DNA of 17,386 nt from an uncultured Anaerolineae bacterium. GTDB taxonomy: Bacteria; Chloroflexota; Anaerolineae; Anaerolineales; Villigracilaceae. A program made the position numbers and the translations under genes. Position 1 is the first letter of the stretch. Each line of letters starts with the position of its first letter. The stretch covers positions 1 through 17,386 of the forward strand of contig CAIRYE010000491.1 in NCBI GenBank assembly GCA_903882765.1. The letters run 5' to 3'. Below the pieces are notes generated by a model that was not told where the DNA came from, did no database searches, and worked only from the letters and a program-made list of their open reading frames with translations. Of the stretch, positions 1 to 7,629 are shown piece by piece.

Positions 1-2137
1 CAAAGCCGATCTCGCCCGCCATTAGGTCTACAAGTCGTTTTGATATAGCTAATCCAAGCCCTGTTCCACCATGTTTGCGAGTGCTCGAAGCATCCGCTTG
101 CGTGAACGGCTCGAATAAACTGGCGTGTAAATGAGCTGGTATGCCTTCTCCATTATCCTTCACCCGTATCGTTATCATCATTTTTTTATTTTTTAGCACT
201 GCCCCAGTGATGATAATTTGGATCGTCCCCTGCTCATGGGTAAACTTGATAGCATTTCTCATTAAATTACCGAGAACTTGGCCGATCCTACCGGAATCGC
301 CAACTAGCAATTTGGGGATGCTTGGGTCGATGGTCGCTGTGATTGATATTTGTTTTAACTGAGCATCTGGTCCGTAAAGCTTCAACAAATCATCGATCAG
401 TTGGGCAAGATCAAATTCGTGTTGATTGATTGAAAATTTTCCAGCTTCAATTTTCGAAAAATCGAGAATGTCATTCAAAACACCAAGAAGATTTTTTGTC
501 GAAACATCGATGACGGTAGCGAATTCCTTTTGTTCCTCGCTAAGATCAGTGTCTAACAACAACTCCGTCATACCCATCATGGCATTCATCGGTGTTCTGA
601 TCTCGTGGCTCATGGTAGCTAGGAACATACTTTTAATATTGGAAGCTTCCACCGCACGGTCTCGTGCTTCGGATAATTCTATGTTCTTTTTTCGTATCGT
701 TTCAGTATGGTCACGTAGTGTATTCTCTGTTTGGCGGCGTTCGGTCAAGTCGGTAATAACTGTGATCGTTCCCTTGTATTTGCCATCAATTATGTGTGGT
801 GTGCCGGTGAATAAGGCAAAGATCTCTCGATCATCTTTAGAGCGCAACTTAATTTCACTTTTCGCGCTATCACTCAACAATTGTGAAGTGTATCCATGGA
901 TGTTAGTAGGTTCGTTATTAGGAAAAGTAACATCTTCAAGTGTTTTACCGATCAATTCTTCGATCTCATAACCGAGCATTTTCGCGAAATAGGGGTTGAT
1001 GAAGTTAAATTTACCATTTTCATCGGTGACCACCAAACCCTGTCCCATTTGCGTGGTCAGCGTTTGCGAAAATTCGACTTGGTTTTGTAATTCCTCTTTC
1101 GCCATTCGAATGTCGGTGATGTCTGTGCCAATACCAATGATCAGGTCGCGCGGACCTTTCGCGTCTTGCAAACGTAACCAACGTTCTTCCCCATTTTTAT
1201 GAAATAATCGGTGCTCATGGGGTGTCGGATCCACCCGCGATAGCCCCAACGCTGACCGACGGATATATTCTTTTTCTAGGTCTAAATTTCCGCCAGAATC
1301 TCTGTCGATCCTCCACCAACCATCCCCCAAAACTTCTTCAGGTTCGTATCCGATGATCTGTTTCACAGATGGGCTAACATAGATGATCTCCGCGTTACTA
1401 TTCGCCACTAGTACAAGATTCCCGATCGAACCAAGAATATCATCCGATAGCGCTAACCTGCCTTTTTCGATCTCCCACTCTGTAATATCCTGACAAAAAA
1501 TATTTACGTACCCCATCATTTTGATCGGTACAAAGAAGAAGGAGTAGAAGTGTTTGGCATACTTAAAAATTCTTTGCCGTGTTTTCTGTTCATCTAAAGC
1601 CACAGCTGCTTCTACCACCCAATCGATCGGGACAGTGTCAGCAGCAGGCATATCAATGGATTCGAGCAATCTTTCGCCGCTAACATTAACGAAAATGATT
1701 TCGCCAGTTGTTTTGATCCTAAAAACAGGGTTTGGATTTTCTAAAGGGAATAACGCGATAGAGCGAAGTTGTTTTTCAACTCGTTTTTCAGATGAACCGG
1801 CGCGGATGGTGGCTATAAAGAAAACCTTTTCATCCACTTCAGCTCTTCCAACCAAAACATCGATCGGAAAAACATATCCATTCTTGTGACGCGCGACTAC
1901 CGGCCGTGAATAACTCATTTCAAGGTTTTTCTCGTGGCGTTGCTTAAACCCTTCGAAAAGGGAAGCATGACCAGTAACATCTTCATCCCTCAATAGAAGG
2001 GAGAGATGTTTTCCTAAAAAATCCTCTTCTGTATAACCAAACAAAGCAGTAGCTGATTGGTTTGTACCGACAATTTTTCCTTGTTCGTCAAAAACCAAAA
2101 CCGCATAAGGATGTGCAGCTAGGAGTGTTTCAAACAT
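1..2137 (-). CDS. Multi-PAS cytoplasmic sensor histidine kinase (3' end beyond window)
   Basis: This gene is read on the minus strand from ATG at 2137 and stays open to the left edge (712 codons seen). Four PAS-like sensor domains fall near residues 1-115, 120-225, 232-345 and 353-468; the second is the most divergent. A helical linker (about 470-500) follows, then HisKA with phospho-acceptor His511 in the motif MSHEIRTP and a HATPase_c domain. The latter has an N box (NLMRNAIKF, 624-632), G1 box (DNGEG, 661-665), F box (LFEPF, 674-678) and G2 box (GGTGLGLAIS, 690-699). It has no membrane segment, so it should sense a cytoplasmic signal such as redox state or a small ligand. The missing end may carry a receiver domain, as is common after this type of core, but that is not visible. 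The start overlaps the flippase stop by 8 nt (ATGTTTGA), which suggests translational coupling. The receiver protein at 3400-3777 is its obvious candidate partner. Confidence 0.93.
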   Translation of the reverse strand, partial: MFETLLAAHPYAVLVFDEQGKIVGTNQSATALFGYTEEDFLGKHLSLLLRDEDVTGHASLFEGFKQRHEKNLEMSYSRPVVARHKNGYVFPIDVLVGRAEVDEKVFFIATIRAGSSEKRVEKQLRSIALFPLENPNPVFRIKTTGEIIFVNVSGERLLESIDMPAADTVPIDWVVEAAVALDEQKTRQRIFKYAKHFYSFFFVPIKMMGYVNIFCQDITEWEIEKGRLALSDDILGSIGNLVLVANSNAEIIYVSPSVKQIIGYEPEEVLGDGWWRIDRDSGGNLDLEKEYIRRSALGLSRVDPTPHEHRLFHKNGEERWLRLQDAKGPRDLIIGIGTDITDIRMAKEELQNQVEFSQTLTTQMGQGLVVTDENGKFNFINPYFAKMLGYEIEELIGKTLEDVTFPNNEPTNIHGYTSQLLSDSAKSEIKLRSKDDREIFALFTGTPHIIDGKYKGTITVITDLTERRQTENTLRDHTETIRKKNIELSEARDRAVEASNIKSMFLATMSHEIRTPMNAMMGMTELLLDTDLSEEQKEFATVIDVSTKNLLGVLNDILDFSKIEAGKFSINQHEFDLAQLIDDLLKLYGPDAQLKQISITATIDPSIPKLLVGDSGRIGQVLGNLMRNAIKFTHEQGTIQIIITGAVLKNKKMMITIRVKDNGEGIPAHLHASLFEPFTQADASSTRKHGGTGLGLAISKRLVDLMAGEIGF

Positions 2138-3413
2138 TCGTTTCTACCACTATTGAATTAGTTTCTTCTGAAGATCGATTTATATAATTCCAAAAAAGCA
2201 AGCTTACGAATAAGGTTGCCATTACGATGACCTGAACAGTAACAACCTGGGTGGGAGATTTATGAAATAGTATGATTCCCAAAACTTGTGCGATTCCCGC
2301 GGCAATAGCAAAACGGGTTTCCCTGCCTTTGCCTAGAGATAATCTGTAATTAATGATCACGTTTGCCAACGCGTACATTGAAGTGGCAAGGGCGTATAAC
2401 CACAGAAGCGGCGCGACCTCAAGATATTGGGGTCCGAACAAAACGCTTACGATCGATTCAGGAATAAAAAAGGTCAACAAAACGATAGGTGTAGAGACTG
2501 CCAGCACAATACCGATGGACAACCAAAGCAAATGCCCATGAGGTTCGCCCATCTTTTGTTTTTGCGCCACAATTGGGAACATGGTTGTAACAACTGACCA
2601 AGTGGCAAAAAATACGATTCGGCCAATAAGCGCCAGCGCGGCGTATTGCCCAGCTATATCCGCGTCAAAAAACCGCTTTACCAAGATAACATCGCTGTTA
2701 TTGATGAGTATTTGGCCTAGTTGCGATAAAAGGACTGGGAGTGAAAAGGCGATAATGCCATTGCGCACTTCTTTTGTAATGGTTTGTTTGGTAAAAAGAC
2801 CTTTCACAGCCAGTCTGGCCATCAACCAAGTAAAGAAAAAAGATAAACTGATTCCTATCACCGCCCCATTCACTGAGAGCCCAAGCGAAACCAGTGTGAT
2901 ACTAACCAACAAGCGTGTCCACATTTCGAGTTGGTAACTTAGGGCTAATATCTTAAAGCGGGTCTGACCCTGAATGATACCGCGCTCAACACCTTGCAAT
3001 AGGCTAAAAGGAATTGCGGCCCCAAAAATAATAAAGGGAATTTCTGATTGCGTATGAAAGAAATTTTTTAGAGCCGGAGCAAACACAACGAAGGAAATTG
3101 TTAGAGCAATTCCAAACCCTGCCGCGATCCTCCAAATAAACTGCCGGATCGACGCAAGTGTCTCGTTATCTCCGCTGGCTGTATAAATTGCTGAATATCG
3201 CGCGGTGGTCATTTGAATTGGCGCGGTAATAAAAGTAACTATCAGTAGCAAAGTTACGATCAATGATAGATCCGCGAAGAGAGAAGGCCCTAACCAGCGC
3301 CCCATAATGAGGTTATAAACATAATTGCCAGCATTAACAACCGTCATGCTGATCAATAAGAGAGCGCTCGCGGAAGCGATCTTAGAACGAAGCAAATCCC
3401 TAACTTTTTGCAT
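2130..3413 (-). CDS. Polysaccharide flippase, Wzx/MATE-like (MVF superfamily)
   Basis: This 427-residue protein is almost entirely hydrophobic, with about twelve predicted membrane helices. It has the typical N-terminal pattern of oligosaccharide flippases: a helix, then YNLIMGRWLGPSLFADLSLI (residues 31-50), close to the family's 'GR-LGP--yG' motif. Length and layout fit Wzx-type exporters, which move lipid-linked glycan units across the inner membrane. The start codon lies inside the end of the response regulator gene (14-nt overlap) with no clear Shine-Dalgarno sequence, so translation is probably coupled. Its own stop overlaps the histidine kinase start by 8 nt. A transporter placed so tightly between a receiver protein and a kinase suggests that export and its control are co-expressed. 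Substrate specificity cannot be read from the sequence. A lipid II flippase role (MurJ) is less likely given the glycosyltransferase neighbours. Confidence 0.86.
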   Translation of the reverse strand: MQKVRDLLRSKIASASALLLISMTVVNAGNYVYNLIMGRWLGPSLFADLSLIVTLLLIVTFITAPIQMTTARYSAIYTASGDNETLASIRQFIWRIAAGFGIALTISFVVFAPALKNFFHTQSEIPFIIFGAAIPFSLLQGVERGIIQGQTRFKILALSYQLEMWTRLLVSITLVSLGLSVNGAVIGISLSFFFTWLMARLAVKGLFTKQTITKEVRNGIIAFSLPVLLSQLGQILINNSDVILVKRFFDADIAGQYAALALIGRIVFFATWSVVTTMFPIVAQKQKMGEPHGHLLWLSIGIVLAVSTPIVLLTFFIPESIVSVLFGPQYLEVAPLLWLYALATSMYALANVIINYRLSLGKGRETRFAIAAGIAQVLGIILFHKSPTQVVTVQVIVMATLFVSLLFWNYINRSSEETNSIVVETNV

Positions 3414-3777
3414 TGGTCGTTAGCGCGTCGGTAACTGCCTTTAGGATAATTTTCGAACTCACTGGTTTGTTTAAAAACCCTTGAATCCCTACTGACTCAG
3501 CAACGATCCTCTCTTCATCATCACCACTCCCAGTAAGAATGATGATAGGTAGGTGCTTGATATTTTCGGTTTCGCGGATACGCTTTAGCAGCGATATTCC
3601 ATTCATGATGGGCATAGCAAAATCGACGATGGCAAGATCAACGACTGTTCTACCAAGGATCTCTAGCGCTGTAGCACCGTTTTCAGCACTAATTGTGGTA
3701 AAACCGGCTTTTGTTAATATATAGGTCAAAATATGTTGGTTGTTTTTGTCGTCTTCCACGATCAAGATACTAGCCAT
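3400..3777 (-). CDS. Single-domain response regulator (CheY-like receiver)
   Basis: The 125 residues form one receiver domain with no output domain. Visible catalytic residues are the acidic pair Asp9/Asp10 (LIVEDD), phospho-acceptor Asp52 (IVDFAMP), Thr82 (ILTGS) and Lys104 followed by Pro105 (NKP), so it should be phosphorylation-competent. It must act through protein contact, as CheY or Spo0F does. Likely partners in the operon are the four-PAS kinase as phosphodonor and the PP2C/kinase protein as target; this is inferred from context only. An AGGAG Shine-Dalgarno sequence at 3784-3788 lies 6 nt before the ATG and supports this start. The 3' end overlaps the flippase start by 14 nt, and the upstream STAS gene ends 28 nt away. 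Confidence 0.95.
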   Translation of the reverse strand: MASILIVEDDKNNQHILTYILTKAGFTTISAENGATALEILGRTVVDLAIVDFAMPIMNGISLLKRIRETENIKHLPIIILTGSGDDEERIVAESVGIQGFLNKPVSSKIILKAVTDALTTNAKS

Positions 3778-3805
3778 AAACGTCTCCTAACATCCCAAAG
3801 AAAGG

Positions 3806-4150
3806 TTAAAAACCAACCGGGATAACCTCAGAAAGTTTGATCAACGCAAACACCTGGTCAAACTTGGTTAGCTTTAAGATACGGGCCGCGTCTTCAGCTT
3901 TTGGCCAAACCAACCGCACGTTTCCGTTCTGTAATCGGGTTCTTTTTAAAGCACTCACCAAAACAGCTAGGCCAGCTGAATCTAACATACTGATATCTGT
4001 TAGGTCAAAGACAAAATGGATAAAGTCATTCGCGATGTATTCATCACATATTTTCCGAATTGCGGGGGCTTCAAAAGCATCAAATCTACCCTTCAATGAG
4101 ATTGTGACGATCTTGATTACCTTTTCATTAGTTGAAACCTCTAGAGCCAT
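3806..4150 (-). CDS. STAS-domain anti-sigma-factor-antagonist-like protein (downstream copy)
   Basis: This is a single STAS domain of 114 residues, the usual size for SpoIIAA/RsbV-type proteins. It has the core strand pattern LKGRFDAFEAP (residues 19-29) and the phosphorylation-site motif DSAGL with Ser58. In partner switching, an RsbW-type kinase phosphorylates this serine and a PP2C phosphatase removes the phosphate; the unphosphorylated STAS protein binds its partner. Both activities are present in the single protein encoded 13 nt upstream. A good Shine-Dalgarno sequence (AGAGGA, 4156-4161) precedes the ATG. A chlorosome, transporter or sensor STAS role is unlikely because the protein has no other domain. 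It has diverged clearly from the STAS protein at 6087-6419, so the two probably have different partners. Confidence 0.93.
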   Translation of the reverse strand: MALEVSTNEKVIKIVTISLKGRFDAFEAPAIRKICDEYIANDFIHFVFDLTDISMLDSAGLAVLVSALKRTRLQNGNVRLVWPKAEDAARILKLTKFDQVFALIKLSEVIPVGF

Positions 4151-4163
4151 TAAATTCCTCTTT

Positions 4164-6080
4164 TCATGGGGTGCGGTGGATGAATTTGATTAATTGCCAC
4201 GTATTTCTGCCGTTATTCGTGTTGTAGGTAACATCGTCCATAAGCGATTGTATGATGGCTAAACCATAACCACCTTCAGCTAAGTCCATTGGATTGGGCA
4301 TTTTTACCTTGCTTAGGTCAACATTAACTGGCTTGCCTTTGTCAATCGTTTCGATCATAACCTGATTTTCATCGCAGGTGATGTTGATGGTAATGGTGTT
4401 GTCCGAATTTCCTACATAAGCATGTTCAACTAGATTTGTCAGGTGCTCCTGTACCGCAAGCTCACAACCATTAATTATGCTTTCATCAAGGGCGGCTTTA
4501 ACTAATAGAGCCCGCAAATATTCAGCAGGAATTCGAATGTCCTCAAACGTTGCTGGAATAAGAAATTGTTTTGTTCGATCCATATCATTTACCTTTACCA
4601 CAATGATGGTTTGATCATCTTCTTGCAGTTTCGAAGCTGAAAAAGAATTCACGTCAGCGAGAAGTGATTCCACCATTTCTTTCGCGGAAAGATTACGTGA
4701 TTTTGATAGCGAGTTTTTCATTCTTTCGTATCCGAACATTTCATCAAATGTATTACGAGCTTCTGGAAACCCATCTGTCGCAATTACGAAAATATCGCCA
4801 TTCGAAAATTGGATTTTCTGAGTTGAGAAGGCGTTTTCAGTTAAAACGCCTACGGGTACATCCTGCGCTTCAAGCAAAACCGGCTCTTGTCCATTCGGAA
4901 TATGATATATTGGGCTTTGACCTGCATTGCTAAATGATAAAACAGAATTGGTTCGATCAAAAGTTCCAAAAAAAACAGTGGCGAACATACCAACATTTGA
5001 AAAATCAGAAAAAAGATCGAAATTCAGACGATCAAGAACTTGATGAGGAAAATTGAAAGGCATCATCCTCGACGCCGATTTAATGACCGTATGGGTCATA
5101 CTCATCAAAAGAGCCGATGGCATCCCTTTGCCTGTTACATCTCCAACCGTCAAGACCAGAGAATCTTTAGACCGTTCGATCACATCGAAAAAATCTCCAC
5201 CCACTTCAAATGCGGGAGCCGACATAGCGTAAATATCCAATCCATCAATGATCGGAACATTCTGTGGCAGAATATTCATTTGGACCTGTCGCGCAATGTC
5301 CATTTCTGCTTCCAGTCGCACCCTTCTAAGTGATTCCAAATGTAAGTAGGTATTCTCAAATTGAGCGCCTAATTGCCCGGCTATGGCTTGGGCGAGTTTG
5401 ATATCTGGCGATGTGAAATCGGTTTTTGAGTTATAAACCCCGAACAAAGCGGACACTTTATCTCTTACTGGTAAGGAAAGCATCATCAAATTGTGAATGC
5501 CAGGCGGTAGTAGATGAGGGTCGTTTATCACAAAACGGTTCTGATCTTTGTGAAAAAGGGCGGCTAATGCTTCTAACTCAGTTTGGCTTAAATATTTATC
5601 GGATATTTGATGGAAAATTGGTTTTTGCCCCTTTTCCTTAAGGATTGCGAGACCGCCATCCGCGTCAAAAAGGGTTTTAGATTCCTTTACCAATAATTCC
5701 ATGAGGGCAGGGATATCAAGGGTGCGCCGAGTTGCCTGGGTTAGTTCGTAAATGGCAACAAGTCTATCTTGTGTTTCTACCAAGGCAGCGGTTAGATCCT
5801 TCATTTCAGATTCAATGGTAAGCAAGCTGCCTAAGCCATCCAGCATTGATTCAGCTATGGAGCTCCACGCATCACCAGTGAGGCCGGAAATTCGAAGGGC
5901 TAAAGTCGAAACGCGCGATTGCACGCTCAGCATTGACTTCGAGGGCGTGAATTCCTCCGGGATCGATACTAAAACCAGATCCTCATCAAGTAATTGCACT
6001 TGAGTCGCCCCCAAATTTATCCATATGCTGGCGAGTTTATAAAATCTTTCGGCTGAATTTACCATTTGAGAAGCGAGCAT
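4164..6080 (-). CDS. GAF - PP2C (SpoIIE/RsbU) phosphatase - RsbW-like kinase fusion
   Basis: This 638-residue soluble protein has four parts. Residues 1-85 are an unrecognised N-terminal region. A short helical stretch (86-110) leads into a GAF-like sensor (about 105-245). The PP2C/SpoIIE phosphatase spans about 262-497, with metal-ligand motifs GGDFFD (294-299), GDVTGKGMPSAL (313-324), ATDGFPE (434-440) and EDDQT (487-491). A HATPase_c domain of RsbW/SpoIIAB type fills about 505-634, with an N box ELAVQEHLTNLVEHAY (540-555), DKGKP (580-584) and EGGYGLAII (602-610). One polypeptide could therefore both phosphorylate and dephosphorylate STAS proteins, and a STAS gene lies immediately on each side (6 nt and 13 nt away). 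ATG at 6080 follows a weak AGAAG; Met6 at 6065 is the alternative start. SypE of Vibrio fischeri has the same two activities around a receiver domain. Here the GAF domain, or the separate receiver protein, would provide the switch. Confidence 0.92.
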   Translation of the reverse strand: MLASQMVNSAERFYKLASIWINLGATQVQLLDEDLVLVSIPEEFTPSKSMLSVQSRVSTLALRISGLTGDAWSSIAESMLDGLGSLLTIESEMKDLTAALVETQDRLVAIYELTQATRRTLDIPALMELLVKESKTLFDADGGLAILKEKGQKPIFHQISDKYLSQTELEALAALFHKDQNRFVINDPHLLPPGIHNLMMLSLPVRDKVSALFGVYNSKTDFTSPDIKLAQAIAGQLGAQFENTYLHLESLRRVRLEAEMDIARQVQMNILPQNVPIIDGLDIYAMSAPAFEVGGDFFDVIERSKDSLVLTVGDVTGKGMPSALLMSMTHTVIKSASRMMPFNFPHQVLDRLNFDLFSDFSNVGMFATVFFGTFDRTNSVLSFSNAGQSPIYHIPNGQEPVLLEAQDVPVGVLTENAFSTQKIQFSNGDIFVIATDGFPEARNTFDEMFGYERMKNSLSKSRNLSAKEMVESLLADVNSFSASKLQEDDQTIIVVKVNDMDRTKQFLIPATFEDIRIPAEYLRALLVKAALDESIINGCELAVQEHLTNLVEHAYVGNSDNTITINITCDENQVMIETIDKGKPVNVDLSKVKMPNPMDLAEGGYGLAIIQSLMDDVTYNTNNGRNTWQLIKFIHRTP

Positions 6081-6086
6081 GATCTT

Positions 6087-6419
6087 CTAAATAGCCACGC
6101 TTGCTTCTTCTTCAGTTTCAAAAATATCAAAGGCTTTGTCGAGGCGAGTCAATTCAAAAATGACCCGAACGGGCTGCTGAAGTGAGCATAAACGCAAGGT
6201 GCCATTATTCTCACGACATTTTTTATAACCGCGAACGAGTGTTGATAAAGCTGTGGAATCAACAAAATTGACACCTTCAAGGTTGACGATGATATTTACG
6301 CATTGTTTTTCTACCTGCGCCTGCAGCCAGGTGTTTACTGGTTCTGCTTCATGCGCGTCAAAACGACCTTTGAGCTTTAATACTGAAAAGGAACCATTTT
6401 CTTGTTTTACAATTTCCAT
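6087..6419 (-). CDS. STAS-domain protein (upstream copy, variant DSTAL motif)
   Basis: This is a single STAS domain of 110 residues. The fold is indicated by LKLKGRFDAHEAEPV (residues 14-28) and the helix-cap motif DSTAL (54-58), with Ser55 or Thr56 as candidate phosphosite. The usual pattern is DS-GL; here Ala replaces the glycine, which is seen in some STAS proteins but may change recognition by the kinase. The C-terminal part resembles RsbV-like anti-anti-sigma factors (LRLCSL, FELTRLDKAF). The gene lies 8 nt after the GT4 gene and 6 nt before the phosphatase/kinase gene, so it is certainly co-transcribed with both. It could be a substrate of the neighbouring kinase, an effector that binds a glycosyltransferase, or an antagonist of an anti-sigma factor encoded elsewhere. 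Confidence 0.92.
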   Translation of the reverse strand: MEIVKQENGSFSVLKLKGRFDAHEAEPVNTWLQAQVEKQCVNIIVNLEGVNFVDSTALSTLVRGYKKCRENNGTLRLCSLQQPVRVIFELTRLDKAFDIFETEEEASVAI

Positions 6420-6423
6420 TTTT

Positions 6424-6429
6424 TCACCT
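6424..6429 (-). promoter_or_regulatory. Shine-Dalgarno site overlapping the upstream stop codon
   Basis: On the minus strand the GT4 stop codon TAG runs into AGGTGA, and the STAS start ATG at 6419 follows 4 nt later. A ribosome finishing the glycosyltransferase would end at the STAS ribosome-binding site. This links expression of the first regulatory gene directly to the last biosynthetic gene of that block. Confidence 0.6.
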
Positions 6430-7615
6430 ATTTACGTTTTAATAGTTCTTGAAAATGAATTAAATACCAATCTACTACTTCGGTGATAGGCAGGCCATTG
6501 GCCGCAGTGTAATTACGAAGGCCTATCTCCATTTGCCGATCAGGATCATCGATCACACGAGCGATAGCATCAGCAAGGCTCTTCCAATCTGTTGGCTCAA
6601 AAAACTCGCCATCATAACCTTCTTCCAGAACCAGCTCGGCGAGGTCTCCTAGTTTAGGCAGAACGACTGCTTTGCCATATCCCCCAGCTTGGTGGAGTAC
6701 GCCCGAACTACCGGTTGTGGATGTGTACGGAAAGGCAACCACCCACGCTTCACCAAAGATTCGCGCCACATCTTCTTCAGCGACATAACCCGTAAATTCC
6801 ACATTGGTTATGTACGAGAATTTTTCTTGCATTTTCTTTAAATAACCAGCGGCATTTGGGCTATCGGTTCCAGCGATCACCAGCCGCAACCCAGGATGGT
6901 TTTTCTGTAAATACTCGTGCGCTTGTAGCAGTAGATCAACGGTTTTGTACGTGCCAAATTTCCCAAAGGTCATTATGGTTGGCTGTCCGCCTGGCATTGG
7001 GCTAGGTTGCGTATCGGTCGGTTCTTCAAAAGATCCATGAGGCGCAAGTAAAACGTTGTTCGCGCCATACTTTCTTTCCAGGATCTCCACATATTTTGGA
7101 ATTGTGACTGCCACAAGATCTGCCGAAAGGATGAACCTTGTAACAATGTTGCCAGCCAATCGGATAATACCAACAACCAACGAGTTACTGCCAAAGCCGG
7201 CGGATTTTAGATCGACTGTTTCCATAATGTTATGAATAAGGACGGCAACATTGAAACCAGACCTTTTCAATACCCATGGAGTCATTAATCCCAACGTTGC
7301 AGGGATTTTTTTATCCGCAAAGGAAGCAAATTGAATATTGAACAAGACAATATCTGGGATAACTTCTTTGACCGCCTTTGTAATTCGGAACACATTATCT
7401 ATCGCTCCAAATTTCCAACACGGGATACATCTGATTGGGACTTCGTCCGGCTCTTGGCTAAACGAATAGGATTCCCCAGAGGGCAACTCATCTAGCAATA
7501 GTATGATTTCCTTAACATCTTCCACCTTTGTTTTTAAAAAGCGAACAAAATGGAAAGCATACTCGTTAAGAGAGCCTTTGGATGGTGGATGGGTAGTAAT
7601 AATAGCAATTCGCAT
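6428..7615 (-). CDS. GT4-family glycosyltransferase (GT-B fold)
   Basis: This 395-residue cytoplasmic or membrane-associated enzyme fits a retaining GT-B glycosyltransferase. The N-terminal half begins with MRIAIITTHPPSKGSLNEYA (residues 1-20), including the glycine-containing acceptor loop. The hinge and C-terminal donor domain show TFGKFGTYKTVDLLLQAH (216-233), LVIAGTD (245-251), VEFTGYV (272-278) and TGSSGVLHQAGGYGKAVVLP (301-320). The last corresponds to the nucleotide-sugar-binding region of GT4, though the classical EX7E motif is not clean: Glu327 lies in the expected region, and the first position falls on the TGSSG segment. The sugar donor is unknown; GDP-mannose is an option given the manC-like gene. 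The ATG at 7615 is preceded by GAGG at 7624-7627. It lies 14 nt after the GT2 gene and 8 nt before a STAS gene. Confidence 0.88.
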   Translation of the reverse strand: MRIAIITTHPPSKGSLNEYAFHFVRFLKTKVEDVKEIILLLDELPSGESYSFSQEPDEVPIRCIPCWKFGAIDNVFRITKAVKEVIPDIVLFNIQFASFADKKIPATLGLMTPWVLKRSGFNVAVLIHNIMETVDLKSAGFGSNSLVVGIIRLAGNIVTRFILSADLVAVTIPKYVEILERKYGANNVLLAPHGSFEEPTDTQPSPMPGGQPTIMTFGKFGTYKTVDLLLQAHEYLQKNHPGLRLVIAGTDSPNAAGYLKKMQEKFSYITNVEFTGYVAEEDVARIFGEAWVVAFPYTSTTGSSGVLHQAGGYGKAVVLPKLGDLAELVLEEGYDGEFFEPTDWKSLADAIARVIDDPDRQMEIGLRNYTAANGLPITEVVDWYLIHFQELLKRK

Positions 7616-7629
7616 TAAATTTTCCTCAC

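Noticed and set aside
426..971. A 181-codon plus-strand ORF opposite the histidine kinase.
   Set aside because: The minus strand here encodes clear HisKA and PAS sequence; the plus frame is a shadow rich in Ser, Val and Ile.
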